Shown here: piece by piece, positions 53,405 to 62,231 of the stretch | Layout: the number at the start of each line of letters is the position of its first letter | Position numbering within the stretch: the stretch's first letter is position 1 | Assembly: GCF_900105245.1 (NCBI RefSeq) | Contig: NZ_FNSZ01000001.1 | Coordinates: 2,232,001 to 2,296,000, forward strand | DNA length: 64,000 nt | Reading direction: 5' to 3' | Source: Streptomyces sp. 1222.5 | GTDB lineage: Bacteria > Actinomycetota > Actinomycetes > Streptomycetales > Streptomycetaceae | Program-made: the position numbers and the translations under genes | The notes under the pieces: generated by a model | What the model was told of the DNA's origin: nothing | The model's database searches: none | The model's input: the letters and a program-made list of their open reading frames with translations, nothing else

Positions 53405-53567
53405 GGCCGGGAGGTGCGGCCGGGCGGGGCCGGTTCGTCCGAGGGCGCGGGCGGGGTGCCGGGACGCCCCGGGGGCGCGGGCCGTGTCCGCGGCCCCAGT
53501 AATATGCCAAGCCGCACCCACCCACCCTCAAGCACCCCTGGTGTGCGGTGCCGTATCAGGAGGCGCC

Positions 53568-54314
53568 ATGCGACCGCGACCCCCGCTCGAGGGCCGAGGC
53601 ATATTCAGCGGTACCGGGCTCATCATCACGGGCCTGGCGGCGACGGTCGCGGCGCTGCTCTTCCCGCTCTGGTCGTACACCGACCGGCCGGACGCGGCCT
53701 CCGCGGGCGTGCTGAGCGCACGGACCGTCACCACCCCGTTCGGCCCGCTGTCCGAGCAGGACCGGGACTTCATCACCAAGGTCCGGCTCGCCGGCCTGTG
53801 GGAGCTGCCCGCCGGCGAACTGGCGGAGCGCGAGGGGACCAGCCCGGCCGTCCGCACCGCCGGAGCGCACCTCGTCGACGGCCACAGCTCCCTCGACGCC
53901 CACGTGCGGACCGTCGCCACGCAGCTCGGCGTCCCGCTGCCCAACGAGCCGAACGAGCAGCAGAAGCAGTGGCTGGCCACCCTGGGCGCGGCGCGCGGGC
54001 AGGACTTCGACCGCCGATTCGCGGGCATCCTGCGCCTGGCGCACGGCCGGGTGTTCTCGCTGGTCGCCCAGGTCCGGGCGGGCACCCAGAACTCCCTGGT
54101 GCGGGACCTCGCCGACGACGCCAACGCCACCGTCCTCGACCACATCAAGATCCTGGAGGCGACGGGGTACGTCGACTTCGCCGCGCTGTCCCGGGATCTC
54201 GCGGCCTCCGCGACCCCGGTCCCCCCGCCCCCGGCCGTCCCGCCGGGCGCCGCCGTCCCGGTGACGCCCCCGCCCTCGGCCACCAGCGCGCCGCCGCCGA
54301 CGAGCAGCCCCTGA
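53568..54314 (+). CDS. DUF4142 domain membrane-anchored protein
   Basis: 248 aa from the ATG at 53568 (CAGGAGG upstream). A short cytoplasmic N-terminus and one helix (GTGLIITGLAATVAALLFPLW) are followed by a DUF4142 four-helix domain (about 60-210: LSEQDRDFITKVRLAGLWELPAGELA, HLVDGHSSLDAHVRTVA, HIKILEATGYVDF), predicted ferritin-like, and a Pro-rich tail (about 215-248). His/Glu-rich helices could bind metal but this is not shown. It lies between the MNIO gene and the TIGR04222-type gene, 163 bp and 48 bp away, all on one strand. Confidence 0.82.
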   Translation: MRPRPPLEGRGIFSGTGLIITGLAATVAALLFPLWSYTDRPDAASAGVLSARTVTTPFGPLSEQDRDFITKVRLAGLWELPAGELAEREGTSPAVRTAGAHLVDGHSSLDAHVRTVATQLGVPLPNEPNEQQKQWLATLGAARGQDFDRRFAGILRLAHGRVFSLVAQVRAGTQNSLVRDLADDANATVLDHIKILEATGYVDFAALSRDLAASATPVPPPPAVPPGAAVPVTPPPSATSAPPPTSSP

Positions 54315-54362
54315 CCTGCGCGGGAAACGGAACGTCACGTACCCGCAACGCTCGGAGTTCGA

Positions 54363-55193
54363 ATGCTGAACAGGGCATGGCGTTCGCACGGTCCTCTGGC
54401 ATACAAACACGTCATGTTCTGGGTCCTTCTTCTCCTTCTGGCCTGGGCGTTCGCCGGCCTCGCGTGCACCCGGCTGTGCCTGGCGGCGGTCCGCGCGGCG
54501 GCCTCGGACGCGGGCGGCACCGCACCGGACGGGGCGCACGCCCTGACGCTGTACGAGGCGGCCTTCCTGTCCGGCGGCCCGGCCCGGGTCGCCGACGTCA
54601 CCCTGGTCTCCATGGCCCGGCAGCGGCGGCTGCTGCTGGCGCACACGGGCTGGGCGACGGTGGTCGACCCGCGGGGCCGTGACGAGATGGAGCGGTCCGT
54701 CATAGGGGCGATAGGCCCGGAGGGCCAGTCCCGGATCGCTCCGGTGCGGGCTCGCGCGGCCGGTGCCGAGTCCGTGCGCCGGCTCGCGGACGGCCTGGTC
54801 CGCGCGGGCCTCGCGGTGCCCGACGGCTCCGGTACGAGCGTGGGCGCGGCCGTGCGCCAGGTGCGGGCCGCCGCCCTGACCGTCGTCGTGCTGGGCGCGG
54901 CCGCGCTGACGCTGCCCGTCCAGACGGGGACGCCCCGGCTCCTGGTCGCCCTGTGGTTCGCCCTGCCCCTCACGCTGTCCCTGAGCTGTCTCGCCATCGC
55001 CCGGTTCGAGGTGCACCCGTACTCGCGCTGGGCCTCCCCGGCCGGTCAGCGGCTCCTGGGCGCGCTCACCCGCGGTCCGGCCGGCGACGAGCGGTCGTTC
55101 CTCACCTCGGTCGCCGTGCGCGGCATCCGCGCGATCGGCGAGCCGGAACTGCGCGCGGCCTTCGCCCATCGCGACCAGCCCTGGCGGGAGTGA
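54363..55193 (+). CDS. TIGR04222-type membrane protein
   Basis: 276 aa from the ATG at 54363 (CGGAG upstream; the ATG at 54414 has none). One N-terminal helix (FWVLLLLLAWAFAGLAC), then a conserved domain (ALTLYEAAFLSGGPARVADVTLVSMARQRRLL) that I associate with TIGR04222, a family often found next to DUF692 genes, followed by two more helices (about 170-225) and a hydrophilic end. Family members often carry a Cys/Gly-rich C-terminus thought to be a modification target; here the tail ends DQPWRE with no cysteines. So any peptide substrate must be elsewhere. Confidence 0.78.
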   Translation: MLNRAWRSHGPLAYKHVMFWVLLLLLAWAFAGLACTRLCLAAVRAAASDAGGTAPDGAHALTLYEAAFLSGGPARVADVTLVSMARQRRLLLAHTGWATVVDPRGRDEMERSVIGAIGPEGQSRIAPVRARAAGAESVRRLADGLVRAGLAVPDGSGTSVGAAVRQVRAAALTVVVLGAAALTLPVQTGTPRLLVALWFALPLTLSLSCLAIARFEVHPYSRWASPAGQRLLGALTRGPAGDERSFLTSVAVRGIRAIGEPELRAAFAHRDQPWRE

Positions 55194-55341
55194 GGGCACC
55201 CTCGGGGGCGCACAGGGGGCATTGACGCCGACACCGGCCGGGTGGTGCTTGCCTTCACCGACGGCCGACCGAAATATCCCTTCTGGTGTCGCCGGGCCGT
55301 GGCAGCCGTGCCATCGCCGCCGCGCACCGGAGGGATACACG

Positions 55342-57006
55342 ATGAGAGCTGCCGCCCTGTACTCGGCCGCCGGGTCCTTGCTGCTGGCCGGGCTGGCCGC
55401 GGCCCCGGCGGGCGGCGCGCCCGCCGCTCCCGGGGCGCCCGACGGCCCCGGCGCGGCCGACCTGCGCGGCACCGCCGTGGCCGCGGCCCGCGCCCGGGCG
55501 GCCGGTGTCGACTTCGGCGCGTGCTCCGCCGCCGACGTGCCGGAGGCGCCCAGCGGCCTGCGCTGCGGCACGGTGACCGTCCCGCTGGACTACGCCCACC
55601 CGGACGGCAAGCAGATCAGACTCACCGTCAGCCGGATGCGGGCCTCCCAGAAGGACCCCCACAACAGCAAGCGGAAGGTCCCCCGGCAGGGCGCCCTCGT
55701 GTACAACCCGGGCGGCCCCGGCGCCTCCAGCATGTACTTCCCGCTGATCGGCATGGTCCCGGAGTGGAAGCGGATCGCCGCCGCGTACGACCTGGTCGGC
55801 TACGCGCCGCGCGGCGTCGGCCGTTCCGCGCCGCTGTCCTGCGAGGATCCCCGGCGGTACTTCAAGGCACCCACCGCGTCGCCGACGCATCCGTCGGAGG
55901 CGTACAAGCGCGAACGCGTCGCGGCGGCGAAGGCGTACGCGCGCGGGTGCGCCCAGCGGTCGGGCAGCGGGCTGCGCCACTACACCTCCCTCAACAACGC
56001 CCGTGACCTGGACGTCCTGCGGGCCGCGCTGGGCGAGGACCGGCTGACGTTCATGGGCGCGTCGTACGGCACCTACTTCGGCGCGCTGTACGCGGCGATG
56101 TTCCCCTCGCACGTGCGGCGGATGGTGCTGGACTCGGCGGTCAACCCGGACCCGGCGAAGATCTGGTACCGCAGCAACCTGGACCAGTCGGCCGCGTTCG
56201 AGGAGCGCTGGACGGACTTCCGCGAGTGGATCGCCCGCCACGACGACGCCTACCGGCTCGGGAACACGCCCGCGAAGGTGCAGCGCAGCTACGACACCGC
56301 GCGGCAGCGGCTGGCCGGGAAGGCGGCGGGCGGCAAGGTCGGTCCGGGCCAGCTGCAGAACGCCTTCCTGGCGGCCGGGTACTACGACGACTTCTGGCCG
56401 AGCCGGGCCGCGGCCCTGTCGGCGTATCTGCACGGCGATCCGCAGCCTCTGGTCCGGCTGGCGGCCCCGATGGCGGAGACGGCCGCGGAGGCGGAGAACA
56501 GCAGCGCGGTGTACACGGCCGTGGAGTGCAACGACGCGCCCTGGCCGACGGACTTCACGGTGTGGGACCGCGACAACACCCGGCTCGCCCGGGTCGCGCC
56601 CTTCGAGACCTGGGACAACGCCTGGCTGAACCTGCCGTGCGCCTACTGGCAGACGACCCGCCGGCAGCCGATGGACGTGCGCACCGGCCCGGGTGAGCTG
56701 CCGCCGGTGCTGATCCTGGCGGCCGAACGGGACGCGGCCGCGCCCTACTCGGGTTCCGTGGAGATGCAGCGGCGGCTGGCCGGCTCGGTGCTGGTGACCG
56801 AGCGGGACGCGGGCACGCACGGCGTCGCCGGCGGCCCGAACCGCTGCGTCAACGCCTACTTCGACGCCTACCTGCTGGAGGGGCGCCTCCCGGCGCGGCA
56901 CGCGTCCTGCGCGCCGCGCCAGGAACCGAAGCCGGACGCCTCCGGCGGACGGACCGCCGCGGAGGTCCGGCGCGGCGGCGTCAAGGGCAGCAGCGGCCGG
57001 CGCTGA
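55342..57006 (+). CDS. Secreted alpha/beta hydrolase, tripeptidyl aminopeptidase (Tap/SlpD-like)
   Basis: 554 aa from the ATG at 55342 (GGAGGGATACACG upstream). Signal peptide to about residue 27 (AGGAPA). The oxyanion motif YNPGGPGAS, nucleophile Ser in MGASYGTYFGALYAA, Asp in LAAERDAAAPYSG, and His in DAGTHGV place it in the Tap/Slp mycelium-associated protease family. It removes N-terminal tripeptides or short peptides outside the cell. A pair of Cys near the N-terminus (CSAAD, LRCGTV) matches the family. Its C-terminus ends in a basic Gly/Ser tail. Confidence 0.93.
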   Translation: MRAAALYSAAGSLLLAGLAAAPAGGAPAAPGAPDGPGAADLRGTAVAAARARAAGVDFGACSAADVPEAPSGLRCGTVTVPLDYAHPDGKQIRLTVSRMRASQKDPHNSKRKVPRQGALVYNPGGPGASSMYFPLIGMVPEWKRIAAAYDLVGYAPRGVGRSAPLSCEDPRRYFKAPTASPTHPSEAYKRERVAAAKAYARGCAQRSGSGLRHYTSLNNARDLDVLRAALGEDRLTFMGASYGTYFGALYAAMFPSHVRRMVLDSAVNPDPAKIWYRSNLDQSAAFEERWTDFREWIARHDDAYRLGNTPAKVQRSYDTARQRLAGKAAGGKVGPGQLQNAFLAAGYYDDFWPSRAAALSAYLHGDPQPLVRLAAPMAETAAEAENSSAVYTAVECNDAPWPTDFTVWDRDNTRLARVAPFETWDNAWLNLPCAYWQTTRRQPMDVRTGPGELPPVLILAAERDAAAPYSGSVEMQRRLAGSVLVTERDAGTHGVAGGPNRCVNAYFDAYLLEGRLPARHASCAPRQEPKPDASGGRTAAEVRRGGVKGSSGRR

Positions 57007-57007
57007 C

Positions 57008-57739
57008 TCAGGCCAGGCCCGCGACCAGCTCCGCCACCGACTTGCGGCGGCCGGTGTAGAAGGGCACCTCCTCGCGGACGTGCCTGCGGGCCTCGGAGCC
57101 GCGCAGGTGGCGCATGAGGTCGACGATGCGGTACAGCTCGTCGGCCTCGAAGGCCAGCACCCACTCGTAGTCGCCGAGGGAGAACGAGGCGACCGTGTTG
57201 GCGCGCACGTCCGGGTAGCCGCGGGCCATCTTGCCGTGGTCGGCGAGCATGCGGCGGCGGTCCTCGTCGGGGAGCAGGTACCAGTCGTAGGAGCGCACGA
57301 AGGGGTAGACGCTCACGTAGTTGCGGGGCGTCTCGTCGGCGAGGAATGCCGGGATGTGCGAGCGGTTGAACTCGGCGGGGCGGTGCAGCGCCATGTTCGA
57401 CCAGACCGGCTCCAGCGCGCGGCCCAGCCTGGTGCGCCGGAAGAGGTTGTACGCCTCCTGGAGCTGGTCGCTGGTCTCGGCGTGCCACCAGATCATGAGG
57501 TCGGCGTCGGCGCGCAGACCGGAGACGTCGTAGGTGCCGCGGACCGTCACGTCCTTGGCGGCGAGCTGGTCGAACAGCTCCTGGACCTCGTCGGCGTATC
57601 CCGCGCGGTCCTCGGGCAGCACGTCCTTCAGCTTGAAGACCGACCAGAGGGTGTAGCGGATGACCTCGTTGAGGTCCTTGGCCAGCTTGCCCTTGTTCGG
57701 GATCCTGCCGGACTCGGTGGTGGAGGCGTCGTCACTCAT
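57008..57739 (-). CDS. chdC: Coproheme decarboxylase ChdC (HemQ)
   Basis: 243 aa, chlorite-dismutase fold. [23 protein letters not shown], the active-site region [34 protein letters not shown] and the Tyr in [10 protein letters not shown] match HemQ. It decarboxylates coproheme to protohaem with H2O2, the last step of the coproporphyrin-dependent pathway used by Actinobacteria. It lies 5 bp downstream of cgoX, so the two are one operon; hemE lies 5 kb away in the window. Confidence 0.95.
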   Translation of the reverse strand: MSDDASTTESGRIPNKGKLAKDLNEVIRYTLWSVFKLKDVLPEDRAGYADEVQELFDQLAAKDVTVRGTYDVSGLRADADLMIWWHAETSDQLQEAYNLFRRTRLGRALEPVWSNMALHRPAEFNRSHIPAFLADETPRNYVSVYPFVRSYDWYLLPDEDRRRMLADHGKMARGYPDVRANTVASFSLGDYEWVLAFEADELYRIVDLMRHLRGSEARRHVREEVPFYTGRRKSVAELVAGLA

Positions 57740-57744
57740 GGTCC

Positions 57745-59214
57745 CTATTGTCCCGCGCCGCCGTGCAGGCTCTGCACCGGGTTCGCCGTCAGCTCACGGA
57801 CCGCGCGCAGGTCGCCGTCGAGCTGGTCCACCGCCGCGTTCGCGCTCGCGACGCACGCGGGGATGCCGACGCCGTCGTACTGCGCGCCGCACACCGCGAG
57901 GGCCGGCAGTGCGGCCACGTGCGCGCGGATGCGGGCCACGCGCGCGTGGTGCCCGACGGGGTACTGGGGCAGGCCGTCGGTCCAGCGGGTGACGCGCGCC
58001 GCCACGGGCACGGCGTCCACGCCGGTGGCCTCGCGCAGGTCGTGCCGGGAGATCTCCACGAGGTCGGCGTCGTCCCGCCCGAGGACCGCCGTCTCGCCGT
58101 GGCGGCCGACGGAGGTGCGGACCACGACCACGTCGGGGTCCTCCTCGGCGATCCACCCCCACTTCTGGGAGGCGAAGGTCGACGCCTTGATGGTGCGGCC
58201 GTCGACCGGCGGCACCAGGAAGCCGCTGCCCTCGGGCAGGCGCAGGCCGGCGCGCCGGTAGGCGAGGGTGACCAGGGCCATCGAGGCGTACTCGACGGCG
58301 TCCAGTTCGGCGGCGGCCGCCGGGGACTCGGCGCGCAGCAGGCCGGCGGCGGCGGGGGCGGGGACGGCGAGGACGACGGCGTCCGCGTGCAGTTCCCGGT
58401 CGCCGGCCAGGACGCGCCAGCCGGCGTCCGGCCGGTCCGCCGTGCCCGCGCGGCGCAGCTCCCGCACCTGCGTGCCGGTGCGGATCTCGCCCCCGCGGGC
58501 CCGCACCGAGGCGGCCACCGACAGCGGGAGGGTGCCGACGCCACCCTCGATGCCCATGAACACCGGGCCGGTCTGCCGGGCGGCGGCCGCCTTCGCCTGG
58601 ATCTCGCGGACCGCCTCCGTCAGGGAGTCGTGGGTGAGCGCCGCCTGGTAGAGCTGCGGCACGGCGGAGCGCAGCGAGATGCGGTAGGCGTCGCCCGCGT
58701 AGACACCGCCGAGCAGGGGCTCGACGAGCCGGTCGACGACTTCGTGGCCGAGCCGGGCCGCCACGTACTCCCCCACGGCCACGTCGTCGCCGACCTCGGT
58801 GCGGGGCAGGTCCGCGTCCCGCTCGATGCGGGCCAGGCCCTCGTCGGACAGGACGCCGGTGAGGGCGGCGGCGGTGCCGGGCACGCCCATCACATGCCCC
58901 TTGGGCATGGGGCGCAGGGCGCCGCGGGTCCAGATCGAGGCGGTCGCGGTGGCCGGGGTCCGCAGCCGCTCGGCGAGACCCACCTCGCGGGCCAGGGCGA
59001 CGGCCTCGGGCCGGCGGGCGAGCATCGACTCGGCGCCCAGGTCGACCCGGGCGCCCGCGATCTCGCCGGGCAGCAGCTTGCCGCCGACCCGGCCGGAGGC
59101 CTCCAGCACGGTCACGCGCGCGCCCCGCCCGAGCAGCCGGTGGGCGGCGGCCAGCCCGGCGATACCGGCCCCGATGACGACGACATGCCCTGCTCGCGTA
59201 CCCGTTGCGCTCAT
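57745..59214 (-). CDS. cgoX: Coproporphyrinogen III oxidase CgoX (HemY/HemG-like)
   Basis: 489 aa from the ATG at 59214 ([12 protein letters not shown]). FAD-binding [14 protein letters not shown] and [22 protein letters not shown] begin the amine-oxidase-like fold; C-terminal motif [20 protein letters not shown] is typical of the HemY family. In Actinobacteria this enzyme oxidises coproporphyrinogen III to coproporphyrin III, which receives iron before ChdC acts. Older annotation would call it protoporphyrinogen oxidase. It overlaps no other gene and is tightly followed by chdC. Confidence 0.94.
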   Translation of the reverse strand: MSATGTRAGHVVVIGAGIAGLAAAHRLLGRGARVTVLEASGRVGGKLLPGEIAGARVDLGAESMLARRPEAVALAREVGLAERLRTPATATASIWTRGALRPMPKGHVMGVPGTAAALTGVLSDEGLARIERDADLPRTEVGDDVAVGEYVAARLGHEVVDRLVEPLLGGVYAGDAYRISLRSAVPQLYQAALTHDSLTEAVREIQAKAAAARQTGPVFMGIEGGVGTLPLSVAASVRARGGEIRTGTQVRELRRAGTADRPDAGWRVLAGDRELHADAVVLAVPAPAAAGLLRAESPAAAAELDAVEYASMALVTLAYRRAGLRLPEGSGFLVPPVDGRTIKASTFASQKWGWIAEEDPDVVVVRTSVGRHGETAVLGRDDADLVEISRHDLREATGVDAVPVAARVTRWTDGLPQYPVGHHARVARIRAHVAALPALAVCGAQYDGVGIPACVASANAAVDQLDGDLRAVRELTANPVQSLHGGAGQ

Positions 59215-59394
59215 GTCCCCCACTCTCTCAGACCCCGTCGGCATGCCCGCCGGGACCTGGGGCTGCCCCACCGCGCGGGTCCCGGTGTCCGGGCCGAGTC
59301 CGGACCGTGACCGCTTCGGGACCGGCGGGCCCCAACGTTCCGGCGGCCCCCGCCGTCGAAGAAGCGTCACCGGTCACCGGTCACAGTCCTGCGT

Positions 59395-59430
59395 CTCAGT
59401 CGTCGTTCTCAGTCGTCGTTCTCAGTCATC
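59395..59430. repeat. 13-bp tandem direct repeat, 2.8 copies
   Basis: CTCAGTCGTCGTT at 59395-59407 and 59408-59420, then a partial copy 59421-59430 ending CATC, just upstream of the DUF4349 start. Another short repeat, CGGTCAC x2, lies slightly upstream. Confidence 0.9.
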
Positions 59431-59444
59431 GGGGGTTGCCGCCC

Positions 59445-60416
59445 ATGCACACGCAACGATCCACCGGATCCGCACGATCCGCGCGCTCCGTCCGGACCCT
59501 CGCCGGGGTCCTGCTCGCCGCGTCCCTCGCGCTCGCCGGGTGCAGCGGCGCGAACGACTCGGGCGGTGACTCGAAGTCCGCCGCGGGCGCCGAGGCCCGG
59601 CAGGACAGCGGCTCCGGCGCGGCGGCAGACAAGGGGAAGTCGGCGCCCAGGACGCCCGACCTCGCCCCGAGCGCGATCATCCGCACCGCGTCCCTCACCG
59701 TCGAGGTGAAGGACGTGCCGAAGGCCCTGTCCTCGGCACGGTCGGCCGCCGAGGGAGTGGGCGGCTTCGTCGGCGACGAGAGCACGACCCGGGACTCCGA
59801 CGGCCACGAGAACACCCGGGTCGTGCTGCGCGTGCCCACCGAGAAGTACGACGAGGTCCTCACCTCGCTGCAGGGCACGGGCCGGCTGGTCGACCGCACG
59901 GCGAAGGCGGTGGACGTCACCGACCAGGTCGTGGACGTGGAGAGCCGGATCAGGTCCCAGCGGGCCAGTGTGAACCGGATCCGGGCGCTGATGGACCGGG
60001 CGACGAAGCTGAGCGACGTGGTCACACTGGAGGGCGAACTGAGCAGTCGTCAGGCGGATCTGGAGGCCCTGCTGGCCCGGCAGGCGTCCCTGAAGGACCG
60101 CACCAGCCTGGCCACCATCACCCTCTCGCTGTCCGAGACGCCCGTGAAGAAGGCCACCCACGACGACACGCCCGGGATCGTGGACGCGCTGGCGGGCGGC
60201 TGGCACGTGTTCGTCACCATCCTGCGCTGGATCGTCCTCGCGCTCGGCGCCGCGCTGCCGTTCGCGGCGTTCGCGGCGCTGCTGGCCGTGGTGTGGCTGC
60301 GGGTCGTACGCCCCCGGCTGCCGCGCCGTGCCGGGCCCGCGCCGGCGACGACGGTGGGCCCGCTGCCCTCGGCCCGTCCGGCGCCGGACACCGCGCGGGA
60401 GGCGGACCGGGACTGA
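59445..60416 (+). CDS. DUF4349 lipoprotein with C-terminal transmembrane helix
   Basis: 323 aa from the ATG at 59445. The signal peptide ends in lipobox LALAGC. A low-complexity Ser/Gly/Ala linker is followed by the DUF4349 domain (about 80-270: IIRTASLTVEVKDVPKALSSARSAAEGVGGFVGDE), with a coiled-coil stretch (VDVESRIRSQRASVNRIRALMDRATKLSDVVTL), then one transmembrane helix (VTILRWIVLALGAALPFAAFAALLAVVW) and a basic tail. Function unknown; cell-envelope. A 13-bp direct repeat precedes it. Confidence 0.88.
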   Translation: MHTQRSTGSARSARSVRTLAGVLLAASLALAGCSGANDSGGDSKSAAGAEARQDSGSGAAADKGKSAPRTPDLAPSAIIRTASLTVEVKDVPKALSSARSAAEGVGGFVGDESTTRDSDGHENTRVVLRVPTEKYDEVLTSLQGTGRLVDRTAKAVDVTDQVVDVESRIRSQRASVNRIRALMDRATKLSDVVTLEGELSSRQADLEALLARQASLKDRTSLATITLSLSETPVKKATHDDTPGIVDALAGGWHVFVTILRWIVLALGAALPFAAFAALLAVVWLRVVRPRLPRRAGPAPATTVGPLPSARPAPDTAREADRD

Positions 60417-60443
60417 AATGCTCGCGCCCCGTAGCGTGTTCCC

Positions 60444-61868
60444 ATGAGCATGAGCGCTGCGCGGGGCGGGACGGAACGGCTGGTCGTGATCGGCGGCGAT
60501 GCCGCGGGACTGTCCGCGGCATCGCAGGCACGCCGGCTGAGGGGCCGGGACGAACTGGAGATCGTGGCCTTCGAGCGCGGCCACTTCACCTCCTACTCGG
60601 CGTGCGGCATCCCGTACTGGGTGGGCGGCGAGGTCGTCGAGCGCGACCGGTTGATCGCCCGTACGCCCGAGGAGCACCGGGCGCGCGGCATCGATCTGCG
60701 GCTGCGCACCGAGGTCGTCGGGATCGACGTGCCCGGGCAGCGGGTGCGGGCGCGTGACGTCGACTCCGGCGCCGAGTCCTGGACGCCGTACGACAAGCTC
60801 GTGATCGCCACCGGTGCCCGGCCGGTCCGCCCGGACCTGCCCGGTGTGGACGCCCCCGGCGTGCACGGTGTGCAGACGCTGGACGACGGCCAGGCCCTGC
60901 TCGACACGCTGGCCCGCACGCGCGGCCGCCGGGCGGTGGTCGTGGGTGCCGGGTACATCGGCGTGGAGATGGCCGAGGCGATGATCAACCGCGGTTTCGA
61001 GGTGACGGTCGTCAACCGCGGCAAAGAGCCGATGTCGACGCTCGACCCGGACATGGGCCGCATGGTGCACCGGGCCATGGAGGGCCTCGGCATCACCATG
61101 GTGAACGACGCCGAGGTCACCAAGCTGCTCACCGGCGAGGACGGCCGGGTCCGCGCGGTGGCCACCGAGGACGCCGAGTACCCGGCGGACCTGGTGATCC
61201 TCGGTATCGGCGTCCGTCCGGAGACGGCCCTCGCCCGGTCGGCGGGTCTGCCTCTCGGCGCCCACGGCGGCCTGCTCACCGACCTCGCGATGCGGGTGCG
61301 CGGCCACGAGAACATCTGGGCGGGCGGCGACTGCGTGGAGGTGCTGAACCTGGTCTCCGGCCAGGAGCAGTACGTCCCGCTCGGCACCCACGCCAACAAG
61401 CACGGCCAGGTCATCGGCACCAACGCGGGCGGCGGTTACGCCACGTTCCCGGGTGTGGTCGGCACGGCCGTCAGCAAGGTCTGCGACCTGGAGATCGCCC
61501 GCACCGGACTGCGCGAGAAGGACGCGCACCGGGTGGGCCTGCGGTTCGAGACGGTCACCGTCGAGTCGACGAGCCGGGCGGGCTACTACCCGGGCGCCTC
61601 CCCCATGACGGTCAAGATGCTCGCCGAGCGCCGCACGGGACGGCTGCTCGGCGTCCAGATCGTCGGCCGGGAGGGGGCCGCCAAGCGCGTGGACATCGCC
61701 GCGGTGGCGCTGACCGCGCAGATGACGGTGGAACAGATGACGGCCCTGGACCTGGGCTACGCACCCCCGTTCTCACCGGTGTGGGACCCGGTCCTGGTGG
61801 CGGCGAGGAAGGCGACCGCGAAGGTGCGCGCGGCCGTGGCCGCGCACCCCCCTACGCCGTCCCGCTGA
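60444..61868 (+). CDS. CoA-disulfide reductase-like FAD oxidoreductase
   Basis: 474 aa. FAD motif VVIGGDAAGLSAASQARR, NAD(P) motif VVVGAGYIGVEMAEAM, and the single active-site Cys54 in SYSACGIPYW (SxxxCGxPY), typical of CoADR/NADH-oxidase/persulfide reductase. The C-terminal dimerisation domain follows. It reduces CoA disulfides or related persulfides. No rhodanese domain or sulfur gene is adjacent, so the substrate is not sure. A GTG/ATG start at 60444 follows the DUF4349 gene by 27 bp. Confidence 0.92.
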   Translation: MSMSAARGGTERLVVIGGDAAGLSAASQARRLRGRDELEIVAFERGHFTSYSACGIPYWVGGEVVERDRLIARTPEEHRARGIDLRLRTEVVGIDVPGQRVRARDVDSGAESWTPYDKLVIATGARPVRPDLPGVDAPGVHGVQTLDDGQALLDTLARTRGRRAVVVGAGYIGVEMAEAMINRGFEVTVVNRGKEPMSTLDPDMGRMVHRAMEGLGITMVNDAEVTKLLTGEDGRVRAVATEDAEYPADLVILGIGVRPETALARSAGLPLGAHGGLLTDLAMRVRGHENIWAGGDCVEVLNLVSGQEQYVPLGTHANKHGQVIGTNAGGGYATFPGVVGTAVSKVCDLEIARTGLREKDAHRVGLRFETVTVESTSRAGYYPGASPMTVKMLAERRTGRLLGVQIVGREGAAKRVDIAAVALTAQMTVEQMTALDLGYAPPFSPVWDPVLVAARKATAKVRAAVAAHPPTPSR

Positions 61869-62139
61869 TCCGCGGCAGCGAGGTGACCCCCGCGTTCGAC
61901 GTCACGGCCGGGGGCTGCTCCGCGGAGGGCTTGGCGTGGGACGCGGACGGGCGGGTGGAGCGCAGGCGATGACCCACCGCCTCGTCCAGCGTCACGGGCC
62001 GCTGCATCTGCACGGCGAGCCGCCCCGCCTCCTGGCCGAGCCGCGCCACGTCCTCCCAGGGGAGGCGTACCACCAAGGTCAGCTCTGCCTCGCCGTCGGG
62101 CAGAGCGTGCATGGCCGAAACCTGCGGAGCGTTCGTCAT
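61852..62139 (-). CDS. Small conserved-looking hypothetical protein
   Basis: 95 aa from the ATG at 62139. Soluble; a beta-strand/helix N-terminus (GEAELTLVVRLPWEDVARLGQEAGRLAVQMQRPVTL) and a disordered Ser/Pro/Ala-rich C-terminus. It overlaps the CoADR-like gene by 17 bp at the 3' end and diverges from the rhomboid gene. No motif recognised; it could regulate or bind something small. Confidence that it is a gene comes from the coding-like third-position bias and the absence of a better frame. Confidence 0.62.
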   Translation of the reverse strand: MTNAPQVSAMHALPDGEAELTLVVRLPWEDVARLGQEAGRLAVQMQRPVTLDEAVGHRLRSTRPSASHAKPSAEQPPAVTSNAGVTSLPRISGTA

Positions 62140-62231
62140 CGCCTGATCCTCACGTCGGTTACGGAGGGATACGCACGGGTGCCCGCCGGCGTTCACCGGT
62201 TCACGGGCCCCGTCGCGGGCAGTACTCCTGT

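Noticed and set aside
53414..53567. Short ORF in the MNIO-DUF4142 gap as a RiPP precursor
   Set aside because: It is a 5' extension of a shadow frame, Arg/Pro-rich, without a Cys motif or a good start.
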